64,000 nucleotides of DNA from Undaria pinnatifida. Its lineage: Eukaryota > Sar > Phaeophyceae > Laminariales > Alariaceae. The stretch lies in the NCBI GenBank assembly GCA_012845835.1, contig JABAKD010000023.1, forward strand, positions 18,958,691 to 19,022,690, in the 5' to 3' direction. Shown here one piece after another: positions 31,350-41,194 of the stretch. Made by a program: the position numbers and the translations under genes. The notes beneath the pieces were generated by a model, which was not told the origin of the DNA, searched no databases, and saw nothing but the letters and a program-made list of their open reading frames with translations. Numbering within the stretch: position 1 is the first letter of the stretch; each line of letters starts with the position of its first letter.

Positions 31350-33700
31350 GTTACACGGGGGGGGTGATGGGGTACCGCAACGCTGGAAGCACGATGTTGG
31401 CCACACATGCAATGTTGTCAAGTGTCCGTTGTGGTTGCACCAGGCAGTGCATGTGCTGACGTCTTCGAGCTGGACTGAGAGCGACTTGCAGCTTTCCGTG
31501 AGAAAAGGAGTCATCCCTGAGGTCGAGGCCGACGGTGTGCAGAGTTTCCTTGGGACTTGTTCACTGTCATAGTATACGCGATTCGAAGTGGAACTGGTGT
31601 CGGTGAAACGATATGCCATTCTTAGATGATTGGCCTTCAAATGTGGTGCGAGGCACAATAATGGTTGGTCCCCCTTCCACAAAAACCCTTACCTCTCTCT
31701 ATAAGGTTGCGATGAATCGCGGTAATGACGCCGTTACGACCATTGATGGCGTTGATGTTGAAGTATAGGTTGCGAATACACATTTTGAAAGCGCCGACCT
31801 TCAGGTGCAGCTCATGAGGTGATACTTCTGGAATGTTCAGGAGTGTATCTGTTCTGGCATGGTATATAGAGGTCTGAGCCTCCTTGGATCGTAAAATGAT
31901 TGCAGGAGGTGTGCATGCGCCCTGGTAGTGGTTGGAATATGCTGTCGTTGATGCCATCCATGCCAGTATTCGTCATGCCCAGAATAGCACGCTTTTCAAA
32001 CATCCGATCGTCGCAAGTAAGGTCTGGGTACACGAAGGCAACGAGTTCGTCGATGTCGTTCATGTGGTCGATGAGATACATAGGATCACAATCAGTGTGG
32101 GCGATCGTTTGGGTGAGCCGTATGGTTTCGATACTATGGATTGTCGATGCGGGCACCCTTTTGTCACCTACTTGGCGAACAAATGGGGCATGCACTGGAT
32201 AGTCCTGGTCGCGTTGGGGGTAACGTCACGTGCCTCCGCTGGAGGTTCCCTCACGACGGGGAAGAAATGAGAGCGTCGCAAGTAAGTTCCGGTCACACGA
32301 AAGAAACGAGTTCGTCGATATTGTTCACGTGGTCGATGAGATACGTAGGATCACAAGCAGCGTTGGCGATCGTTTGAGTGAGCTGTATGGTTTCGATGCC
32401 ATGGATTACCGATGGGGGCACCCTGTTTTCACCTACTTGGCGAACTAATGGGGCATGAACTGGGTAATCTTGATCGCATTCGGGTAACGTCGCATGCCTC
32501 TGCTGGAGCGTCCTCCACAACGGGGAAGAAATGAGAGACGCTTAGACGACATTCGCACCAGCTCCGAAGGGCACAACTGGACCAATTTGTCGCCAGTCCC
32601 ACACCGCAAGATAGTTTCCTTGCCGAATGGACGATTAACGCAAGTTGAATCCGGAAGGGTGCGATCAAGCGCTTCCACACAGAAGCGATGTATTGATGGA
32701 ACCTCATCCCGCATGATTCATGGGCACTTGCGCAACAACTCGGAGCGATCGTCACAGATGGATACGTCACAAACACATTCCTCTGCGAGTCTCTCTTAGA
32801 GGCAATCGGAACATCGAGTTTGCCGTGCGTCCATTAGGGAGCTCGCAGACTGCGATACCCGTGGTCGCAACGCTAATGCAAACGTGACCCAGTGATAACA
32901 ATCCGGCCGAGAGTGCATTGAGCGTGTATGCATTGCCGGTTCCCGCTGCGGCATCCTAAATACAACATGCAGGTGTTGATTCGGTGGCGCGTTGAAGGAC
33001 CTCGTCGTATATCGTGTTTTGCTCATGCGTTAGTCGAGGGTGGGTTTCATGTATGTACGTTAGTTCCCCATTTACGTCAATAGCTTGGCGCCGTCGCTCG
33101 TATGCAGTGAGTAGTCGTGGGTAGCCCTAAAGAACTCGTGGCTTTGCCATGCATGTGCAGATTTCGTCCATATGTTCCAGAGCTCGAGTACGGGCAACGT
33201 GCTGTGGGGGCCGCTTGAAAATCTTGGGTGAGGTCTGCGAGAAACTCCGCCCATAGTCGCAAGGGTGGGCCACCGTTGAGAGTGAGTGTCGCGAAAAGGC
33301 GACGCAGCTCATTCGGGTGTTATATGCTCTCGCCTCATACAGACACTGACTAAATTCGTCGTCTCCTGCTATGGGACCGCGGACTCGCGCCGCAGCCTCG
33401 TATAAAACCTACACATGCCCATCGACTGTGCGGAGATCTTGCCTGGATTCGACCGGTTTTAAGGTGGAGCAGAAGACGTAGGTACCAAATGTCACCTTGA
33501 CGGGTCGTGAGATAATGTGAACGTAACATTGGACATTATCGTTTATCTGTGTACCCATGTATCATAGCCGTCTTTGATTCAGTCATATCGTCGCCGGGAT
33601 GCTCGCGGAGAGCCATCGACGGGGTATTCTTCGAAATACTCGAGGTAATTTAACGTTCGACAGGCGGGTGGGCCTTTAAAGTACGACATGAGGTACACAA
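31350..33700 (-). pseudogene. Helitron PIF1-like helicase, pseudogene
   Basis: Motifs in order on the minus strand: DLRTVDGHV (stop) VLYEAAARV and GDDEFSQCLYEAR; RLWAEFLADLTQDF; LTHEQNTIYDEVLQRA; a Walker A-like DAAAGTGNAYTLNAL, where the expected Lys is Asn (codon about 32,932-32,934), with a stop just before it; ATTGIA; RDEVPSIHRFCVEALDRTL (motif II region); RQVG..RVP, LVAFVYPDL and RAILGMTN; SPHELHLKVGAF; MTVNKSQG (31,547-31,561); TVGLDLRDDSFSHGKLQVAL near the end. These match PIF1-family helicases of Helitrons. Multiple shifts and the damaged P-loop show it is dead. Confidence 0.88.
32009..32538. repeat. 265-bp tandem duplication inside the helicase
   Basis: Landmarks CGTCGCAAGTAAG (32,009 and 32,274) and GGGGCATG (32,185 and 32,450) are both 265 bases apart. 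Each copy encodes QVG..RVP...SIETI and IDH..DIDELV. Because 265 is not a multiple of three, the duplication breaks the frame. The copies differ at many positions, so the event is not recent. Confidence 0.88.
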
Positions 33701-33765
33701 TTTGTGGGGCAGCAGCAGCTTGTTGTATTTAGATTGGATCGTCCTGATTGACAACGACTTGGTGA

Positions 33766-35080
33766 TCATTTTAATGGTGCACGCATAAAACGTGCACAGA
33801 GGGATGCCGTTCGTGTTCGAGAAGCACACAAGCGCCGTACAGCCTCCGAACTAGAGACATACCGCACGGATCGGTATGCTTCTCTTTCTCTGTTTTGTTG
33901 CGCGATTCTTGCTGGGACGAAAGCAGGGTCCTTCAAACAGTATTTATACAAATATTTCACAACCCCACCGGCGCTTAAGTTGTCCACCATTATGTGGCAT
34001 GCATAATAAATCAACAGCCACGGGTTGTCGGGAACAATCCATTGGTTGTCTGCCTCAGCTGTTCGCCAACTGTTCCTCATTTTCTTGGCGGATAGGAATT
34101 GTCCTGCCATCACCCGGGCGGCTATTCCCGGCCCTGCCCGTACGTTCAATGGCAATGGTGACGTCACGAAATTACTGTAGGAAACGCTTGTTGCAAGTTT
34201 GAATCCCCATGGTGGCATTTTACTATCATGCTTGGATGTGTTCGGCTGGACGCGCCGCATCGACGATGGATAATGAATTTCTGTACGTCCTCCATACAAA
34301 TCTTCGGTTGGTTTGCGCACCCATATCGACCTCGTCCAATACCTCCGGACCCGACGCTGATACTCGACTGTATGCATATCGTATTCGAGATCTCCGAAAA
34401 TGTTATCGTGTCGTAGATCATGCATCACCTCAGAGAAGAGTCGCGGCTTGAAGGCACGAACACAGAAATACGGACGACCGAAAGCTGTTTGGTGAGGCAG
34501 AATATTTTGTTTGATTTCAGGTAATTCGCTATTACAGGTCATGGTAATAAAAAAGTGCGGTTTTTCCTCGGCGTGTGACTATGCTCCTAGCATCGTCCTT
34601 GGCCCGTTTTTGTTGATAGGATGTCCCCGATAGCTCGTCGGCAGAAGTGTTGCCACTCTTCTGGCAGAGGCAGGCGTTCTGTCCTGATATCGCGCAACAC
34701 GTTTTCGCGACGCGGGAGACTCAGAATACTGCATTTCGAACTCTTCCCGTCTGCTGAGAGCACCCAACGCGAACTCTTGGCTCAATCTACCTAGTCGATG
34801 AACCTGCGGCTCGGCAAGAAAACGTCGGCGACAGTAGAGAGGGAACGGCACAGGCACCCCTGTGGTGCAGCTTTGTGTACGACCAACATGGTGATTGTAG
34901 GGATCGCTGGAGGTCCATCCAGATTCCCCACGGAAAAACAGCAGGGGATATTGCAATGTTTCATAACATGGACTCCACAGTGGAATGAATCGAGGCCAAT
35001 GCGCGGATTTACCCTTGGGCATTAGCGTACTGGTGATGACGCAAGAGGCTAATACTGGCTTGGTATGTGACAGCGCCAAC
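33766..35080 (-). pseudogene. Helitron Rep / Helitron-like N domain, pseudogene
   Basis: The frame at 34,579-35,079 contains ETLQYPLLFFRGESGW and LLPTSYRG. The next frame, 33,766-34,542, starts MTCNSELPEI and continues AFGRPYFCVRAFK, DNIFGDLEYDMHTVEYQRR, WIVPDNPWLLIYYACHI, VVKYLYKYCLKDP and SVRYVSSSEAVRRL. These are the hallmarks of the Helitron N-terminal and Rep region, including the Tyr-containing KYLYKY segment. The HUH histidine pair expected after EYQRRG is not visible, because the sequence there is frameshifted or degraded. The Rep nickase would therefore be inactive. Confidence 0.88.
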
Positions 35081-35169
35081 CTCCGACTTCCCGCACCTTT
35101 TTTTGAGCCATCTTTTCTTATTTGCTAGTTTATGAAGAATGATGTGTTTCTTTGTTCAAATCAGATTGG

Positions 35170-36060
35170 TCGTTATAATTGTTGATGCTGAGTAAAAAGG
35201 ACGCGATGTTCGTGTTCTTGAGACTCAATCGTAATACAGGCATCTGGCCGTTGAGAGTCGGGGTTTTGTACCCAGCGTGATCGAGCGATATCGTTGCACC
35301 CACACATTTCATGAATGAAGGCCCTCTTCCAAAGTTTGCACGATGCTGGAGTCGAGATGACATTCGCGAGCCACTGCATTCCGTTCTTCATCAATGACAA
35401 CCCGTGGATTGCCCTTGGGCATAAGCGTACATGTGATGGCGAACGGAGATATTGCTGCCTTGGTATGCGACGGCGCAAATCTCGGGGACGTGATGTTTGT
35501 TTTCGAGACTGAAACGTAATACAGGCATCTGGGCTCTGCGAATCGGGGTTTTGCAGTACACCCAGCATGATCGAGCGATACTGTGGCACCCACGCATTGC
35601 TTGAGTGCAGGCCCTCTTGTAAAGTTTGCACGATGCTGGAGTTGAGATGACATTCGCGAGCCACTGCCATACGTTCTACATCAATGTCGTAGAATCGAGC
35701 AAGGTTATTGATTGGCACACGTTCGTGATACGTCGCAAGTGGATCGCACACACAGTGATAGGTGCGGAGTTGTAGCATTGATTGACCCGGTGGTCATGGG
35801 CCCAAGAGCAGTGGACACAAACATATGGTTGCATGCTTGCTGGCGAGCGCAAACGTCGATCTAGTTACGAAGAGATTCGATGACTGGAGGTATGGGTTGG
35901 AGTCGCGGCACGCAATATCGGCCATTGTCGTAGCAATTAAGAGACTCTTCTTGCCATTTTTGTGCGCCGCAAACGCAGTGCGTGTTGTGCTGATCCGCGA
36001 GGAATGGGTGCCTGCAGCTAAATTCAGAGGGCAGGATTATGGCTGGGCCTTCAAATAGAA
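35170..36060 (-). pseudogene. Helitron N-terminal region, pseudogene
   Basis: Minus-strand reading from about 36,058 gives HCVCGAQKWQEESLNCYDNGR, with one stop before IDVCARQQACNHMFVSTALG. After a shift comes INNLARFYDIDVERM and SSIVQTLQEGLHSSN. This matches the cysteine-containing head of Helitron proteins (C..C.A..W.E....C...G) and the following YIYD-like segment. A 290-bp tandem duplication disrupts the rest. Confidence 0.75.
35190..35769. repeat. 290-bp tandem duplication in the Helitron N-terminal region
   Basis: AAAGTTTGCACGATGCTGGA ends at 35,350 and again at 35,640, 290 bases apart. CGTAATACAGGCATCTGG and ATCGAGCGATA are also repeated. Each unit encodes SSIVQTL.EGLHS-like sequence. 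The frame is lost because 290 is not a multiple of three. Confidence 0.85.
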
Positions 36061-36064
36061 GTAC

Positions 36065-37565
36065 CTCCTTTACCTCCTTTACGAGGATCCCGAGTAAGGT
36101 TTTGGCGGCTTAGCAAATTCTTCACTCTTCTCCGACCAGCGAGTAGTCGTGTGCGTCTGACGCGTCGGGAATGTATCCAGCTCCGTATTAATTCAAATCC
36201 CACAGGTGGTCGACTTTCAGTCGGGTTGGAAGGATAATTCGAACGCAACAAAGCAGAAGTGTACCGGACTCTCCAATGGGACGACTGGCAGTTCGCACGG
36301 CCACAGCAGCATTCCACAGGAAAAGGAAACACACTAAACGCACATGGCGAAATTAGAAACTATGGTGACACCGGGTGCGAGCTGATCGGGTGATACAGTG
36401 AGTATTCGTTTTAGAACGAATCTTGTGGGGAGAAGCGCGAGCGCGAAGATAGATCCCGCGTTTTCCGGCTTGGGTTTGACGGGCACGATCAAGTTCGCGC
36501 TGCCATTGGTTCTTGCGACACGAGAACCAATAAAGCGAGCCATAAGAGATCTACACTATCATGCATCGTTGCCAATGAAATCGGAGTGCACCTGGCATTC
36601 CATGTCGCGAACACAAGTGCCTTGATGCAGATGGAATCGTTGATGTGAGCCAAATATTGACGATATCTGTCGATGAATCGGTTCGCAAACTGAAAAGTGT
36701 GTTCACATACGTTGGAGTGCATTGATTGGTACAAGGTTACTATAGACGGGTCCGACGACCAAGCAACGTCTTTTTCAGCGGGACTGGTAAATGCTCACGG
36801 CTTGAACGTGTTAGCATTAGTTTTTGACTATTCATAACTAAATCATACGTAAGAGCGTACCATATTTCACCTTTCCTCGCTTTGCGTTTTGGCCGGCCGG
36901 ATTTTTCGGAAAATTATTGGCATACACCTTTCGGCGACGTGTATACTGTCCTAAAAAACCTAACAATAATTGAGAAGGCAGCTTGTTATCGTTGCCTACA
37001 TCCCGCAAGAGAGACCGCTTGCCCCAGCGCTAGCATTTCGGTTAGACAGCACCATAGAGCAAGGTCTAGGCGAAAATTAACCGATTCGGACCGAGGGCAA
37101 GCTGAAAAAGTGAAAAATTAACATTCGTGGGTCGATGTTTCGCAGATTCTCGCACGAAATGCTACTTTTATAGACCACGCCATAATATGATATCACCGAG
37201 AGCTCAATGTTTTTGTCGTGGGTGCTATACTCGCAGGTACGTCCATGTATCTTCAGCGTGCAGCAGTATGTATCGGTACCGGTTTGTGAGAGGGTGGTGG
37301 GCCTGTGGATGGGTGAGAGTGGGTAGCTAACGCGTTTTTTTATTCAGTTAGAGGTGCAACGTATCAATGTGGAGAGTCGGGGTACACACGTACTACAGAC
37401 ACGATTATATAGATGAAAAAATGCAACAAAAATGCAGCACGAGCTGCCTCTTTTTTTTTTACTCTCTGCTTTTTTTTAACAATCTTCGAGCGACCCCGGG
37501 AATCCCAAGACTACTTACTCGTAGTTGAAACGTGCATTCACTCTGCTCTTGCCGGGGGCATCGGT
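36065..37565. other. Intergenic upstream of the Helitron gene
   Basis: I recognise no domain in the short frames, including the minus-strand frames at 36,334-36,543 and 36,489-36,734. The 5' end of the Helitron is probably here. Confidence 0.35.
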
Positions 37566-37570
37566 TTAAC

Positions 37571-38807
37571 CAGGGATGTGTACGGAGTAAGAACCGCTCC
37601 GCGGAGCGGCTGTCTTTTTTTCATTGTCTTGCGGAGCGGATATACGCCCGTGGGCAAAGTCACGGATTACTACGGAGCGGTTATCCGCCGCTACGAATCT
37701 AGCGCATTCAAGCGGAGCGGATATCCGCCCTTGATTGTGTCACGGAGCAGAGCGGATTTTTCGAGTGTGTTTCGGAGCGGAGCGGATATCCGCCACTACA
37801 AATTTCATGGATTATTACGGGGCGGATCCTCGCCGCACATGTTTTTCACGGGGCGGTTCATCTCACTCCGTCGAGCAAACCGCACGAACCCCGGCATCTC
37901 CTCACGGTGCGCCGTAGCCGTTCTCCGTAGAAATGATACGGTTGACTGTGAAAACGTTAAGGATATCCGCCAGTAAATGCGGAAAAAAACATTTTCTTTT
38001 TCACAACCTTGTTGCGCCCAACCCTCAGCACCAGAGGAGAAAGATGCACACGTAAACGTTGCGTCCCTCGAGAAAAAAAACAAGAGAAGAGTGAATATTG
38101 AATAGTTGAACATTTGCTGACCGTACAGCTCAAGAGTGACGGGGGCCGGGGCAGCAAACGCGCTACAGCAGGAGCGCCTGACCCAGGACCACGGCTCTCT
38201 ATCATGAAAACGTCAACAGTAGTGAAAAGGTGAAACCAACCTACACGACAGTGAAAACCAACAGAACAACCACCTGTTCATATTACGTTGTTTTACGCGG
38301 GGTGGGGGATGGATGCCGTCGCTATGGACGCCATACGAGGAGCACACTACTGTGATATTTAATACTACGGTATATTATCCAGCATTCGGAACAATTTCGT
38401 CCGTGGAAAACCGTGACCCTCAACGGTTTGATCCGTGAGATATATGCGATGGAGTGGGTCGAACTGCACCGTATTAACACAGTGTTTCATGGTTTCAACC
38501 GCGCAGTTATAGTCCGTACGGAGCAGAGGTTTTTTTTTTAGAATGTCGCGGAGCGGAGCGGATGTTGGCACGTCGTGCAACTCACGGATTAGTGCAGAGT
38601 GGATATCGGCCCTTGAAAATGTCACGGAGCTTAGCGGATCGTTTTGGAGTGTTACGAAGCGGAGCCGATACCCGCTGGTGGGAAAAGTCACGGATTATCA
38701 CGGAGCGGATATCCGCCGCTACAAAAGTCATGGAGCGGGGCTGTTTGAACGAACCGCTCCGTAAAAAAACGCTCCTCGGATATATTCTCACTCCGTGCAC
38801 ATTCCTG
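37571..38807. mobile_element. 1.24-kb non-autonomous hAT-like element rich in GGAGCGG repeats
   Basis: The left end CAGGGATGTGTACGGAGTAA and the right end (reverse complement CAGGAATGTGCACGGAGTGA) match at 17 of 20 positions. The flanking octamers are GGTTTAAC (37,563-37,570) and GTATTAAC (38,808-38,815), equal at 6 of 8 positions. Subterminal regions (37,585-37,860 and 38,520-38,770) are filled with GGAGCGGATATCCGCC(G)-type repeats and CACGGATTA words. No transposase is present. The core (37,970-38,500) is not recognisable. Confidence 0.7.
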
Positions 38808-39235
38808 GTATTAACGCACGATTATGCTGCGGAATGAGGTTTGCAGGAGCCTGTGGTAACGCCACTTCTGCACAACTCCACTGCTTGTAATTCAAAGACC
38901 GATCACCACAAACCTGCGGCTGTGTGGTAAATCGACGCAACATCGATGCAGCATGTTCATGCCGTGGACGGCGGTGGTTTAAATGACGGAGACTCTCTGA
39001 TCTGCTGCTGCCGATATGATCTTTAGTCGGTGAACTGGAATCGGGTGTCGGGTCGGTGCAGGTGTTGTGTTGCGGATTGGTGCGGATGTTGTGTCGTGTG
39101 TTCCTTCCTTGCTCCTTGCTACTGAACGCCGCTGTTTTGCGGTGGGTTTTTGCTGCTTCGATAAGATGCGCTGAATTCTGCAAGTTGAACCTACAAGTAC
39201 TCTATTTATGAGTACGATGAGACGATATTCGCTAA
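38808..39235. other. Intergenic, no gene recognised
   Basis: The frames here are short and overlapping. Short imperfect repeats of GTG(C/T)GGATGTTGTGT-type sequence occur near 39,060-39,100. Confidence 0.35.
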
Positions 39236-39400
39236 ACCTGCTGAACCGGTGCGGCGAAACTGCGTGGTTTCCCCGAGGGACAACTCCCTTCGCGCGCGCC
39301 TCGCGCCCTGATTGGCCGAGGTCGGGCGGGGGGGGATCCCTCGGCCAATGGGCTTGGGGCTCGGAAAACGCAGGGATGAAATACATTTTCCCATTGTATT
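39236..39400. repeat. ATTGG-satellite family, single monomer
   Basis: CTGATTGGCCGAGG and CGGCCAATGGGCTTGGGGCTC face each other across a G-rich run and are followed by AACGCAGGGATGAAA, the same boundary seen at 46,985 and (inverted) at 49,610-49,630. Confidence 0.65.
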
Positions 39401-39679
39401 TTATACAAGGGCTCCGCTCCGCGGGCGGCGTCGCTCGCGCAAGGAAGAATGCAACTAAACCATGTGAAGGAGGCAGAAAGAAGAGAGCCATGATTTGGTG
39501 CAAATAGCGAATTGGTAATGCCAAGAACTGCTTGTGCAGAGCTAGTTGCCCTGTGCTGCGCTGTGTGCTTGTCGTCGATGTCACGTTCTGATCGGCAGTA
39601 CGGGTGTAATTTGCGTAGGGGAAGAACATGGGGACCGAGAGAGGTCAACTGAAGAAAAAGACCAAAGACGAGTATACAA

Positions 39680-39735
39680 CACGTACGTACCGGTACCTGG
39701 TACCTGGTACTTCGTTTCGTACCTGGTACTGCTTT
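39680..39735. repeat. Cluster of TACCTGGTA palindromic words
   Basis: Three copies of TACCTGGTA at 39,694, 39,701 and 39,720 lie amid GTACCGGTAC and GTACGTAC. The same word is scattered through the window. Confidence 0.7.
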
Positions 39736-39944
39736 GTATTCGACAAAAAGCACAGCGCAGCACGACATAGCACCGCAGCGCAATGCACGCTACCGCGCGG
39801 CGCTGCTCTGCGCTAATGTTTTTTGTGTATAGCTGGGCTGACCTGCGTTGGGCGTGCGTTGTTATTCAACAACGTAGTGCCTGGTATGTACAGACCTGGT
39901 GTACTAGTACCGGTACGCGGTATTAAATTTTGAAAATAGAAAGC

Positions 39945-40083
39945 AATAACTCAGAAACGCTGAGAAGCGCTGATTCAGTCCAAGCCGCTCAGCCGTCCGC
40001 AGAGGAGAATATCTTGAAGTTAGTGTGGGAAGCGAAAAAAATGCAGGCCGCTCAGGAAATCGATACTTGTAAGTAGGTCTGTA
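39945..40083. repeat. Direct repeat R4, left copy
   Basis: GAAGCGCTG, CCGCTCAGCCGTCCG.AGAGGA, TTAGTGTGG.AAGC and GCCGCTCAGGA.ATCGATA occur in the same order at 41,035-41,190, roughly 75-80 percent identical by eye. The two copies bracket about 950 bases. Confidence 0.7.
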
Positions 40084-40087
40084 GGGT

Positions 40088-40132
40088 TATCCACTAGACC
40101 ACAGAGTCACGGTAACTGTGGTCTAGTGGATA
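40088..40132. repeat. 17-bp perfect palindrome with 11-base loop
   Basis: TATCCACTAGACCACAG (40,088-40,104) and its exact reverse complement (40,116-40,132) are separated by AGTCACGGTAA. The right arm is also the A-box half of the tRNA-like sequence that follows. Confidence 0.9.
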
Positions 40133-40187
40133 GACTGTCCGCTTCTGAGCTTGGTGTGCATAAGTTCGAATCCCAGTATCATCAAAA
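40113..40187 (+). tRNA. tRNA-like sequence (pseudo-tRNA or SINE head)
   Basis: An A-box-like TGGTCTAGTGG and a perfect B-box core GTTCGAATCC (40,164-40,173) are spaced as in tRNA genes. A D-stem GGTC/GACT can form. An anticodon-like TTCTGAG loop is present, but the acceptor and T stems do not pair well. It is therefore a decayed tRNA or the tRNA-derived head of a SINE, with Pol III promoter boxes intact. No intact tRNA should be annotated. Confidence 0.45.
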
Positions 40188-41034
40188 AAGAAAAACTCGT
40201 AAAGATCGCGATATTGATCGTTTAGAGCCGAACTTTGTGCGTCTGGAGTTTAAGACGATCCCGGGCTGTTGGGGGATTTTCGCCACACGTGGTCCGCACA
40301 AACCCCAAAATATCGCGAAGGTGAGAATTCCCACATTCGTGATATTTTGTGAACTTTTTTGGAGGAAATATGCAGTTTCACTTGTTCGTGCCTGGGAGAG
40401 ACCCGCCTGCTGCCACGTGGCCAGCACACACAGCACACTGACTGCCCAACAGCACACACGCAACCGCTGCACGTATGAATAACGACCTCGACGGTTGGAT
40501 TAGACCTTTGACAGACCGGCGCCCCTGCTCTCGAGCCCGGGCAAGATGTGTCTGTTGCTTGGTTTCAGCAGCGATGATGACGGCACAACTCAGCAGTACC
40601 TTGGGCACAGAGCAACCAGTTATTCCTCTGCTGCTGTGTCAACCCCCTTGCCTGCGTTCGTTCGTCGGCAACGATCGCTTTTAAATTGTGTGTCTATCCC
40701 CAAGCTACCCTAACCGTGACCACGCCAGGCAACCCAAAGCACGACCCATCGCGGCTTCTGCGCGTTTATACTGTGACGGGCAGTTGTTGTTGCAGGCACC
40801 TTTCTCAGGCCCATGCTGTATATGCCTCGTCTCAATCTCCTGGCAGCTGGTGCCCTACGCTGCTCTGGGTCTCGGACGGGACGGGGCAAATAACCTTGCT
40901 GTGTGTGGATAAAACGCGCAATGAATTTTAGACAGCACAAAGTGCCCACACAGATATCGCGATGTAGCATGAGCCGCCAGATACCGAAGTATCAGCGCTC
41001 GCGGAGTTTCAGATGTGTCTAGTTTACGCATTAA

Positions 41035-41190
41035 AAAAGGAAACGGTGAGGATCGCTGTGAATCGCTGCGAAGCGCTGTTTCAGGCATGCGGACCCGCTC
41101 AGCCGTCCGGAGAGGAAAATGTCTTAATATTAGTGTGGTAAGCTAAAGAAACTGGAAGCCGCTCAGGAGATCGATATTTGTAAGCAGTTC
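41035..41190. repeat. Direct repeat R4, right copy
   Basis: This is the partner of 39,945-40,083 in the same orientation. Confidence 0.7.
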
Positions 41191-41194
41191 TATT

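Larger units (their letters stand above)
31350..36060 (-). mobile_element. Decayed Helitron (Rep-helicase) coding region
   Basis: On the minus strand the characteristic Helitron order is present: cysteine-rich N-terminal part (about 36,058-35,780), linker (35,770-35,170), Helitron-like N domain with Rep (35,079-33,766), then PIF1-type helicase (33,700-31,350). Stops, frameshifts and two tandem duplications interrupt it throughout. Helitrons move by rolling-circle replication and leave no target duplication. I could not identify the 5' TC or 3' CTRR termini, so only the coding part is delimited. Confidence 0.85.

Noticed and set aside
40113-40187. Functional tRNA gene
   Set aside because: A and B boxes are present, but the acceptor and T stems do not pair and the anticodon stem is bulged.
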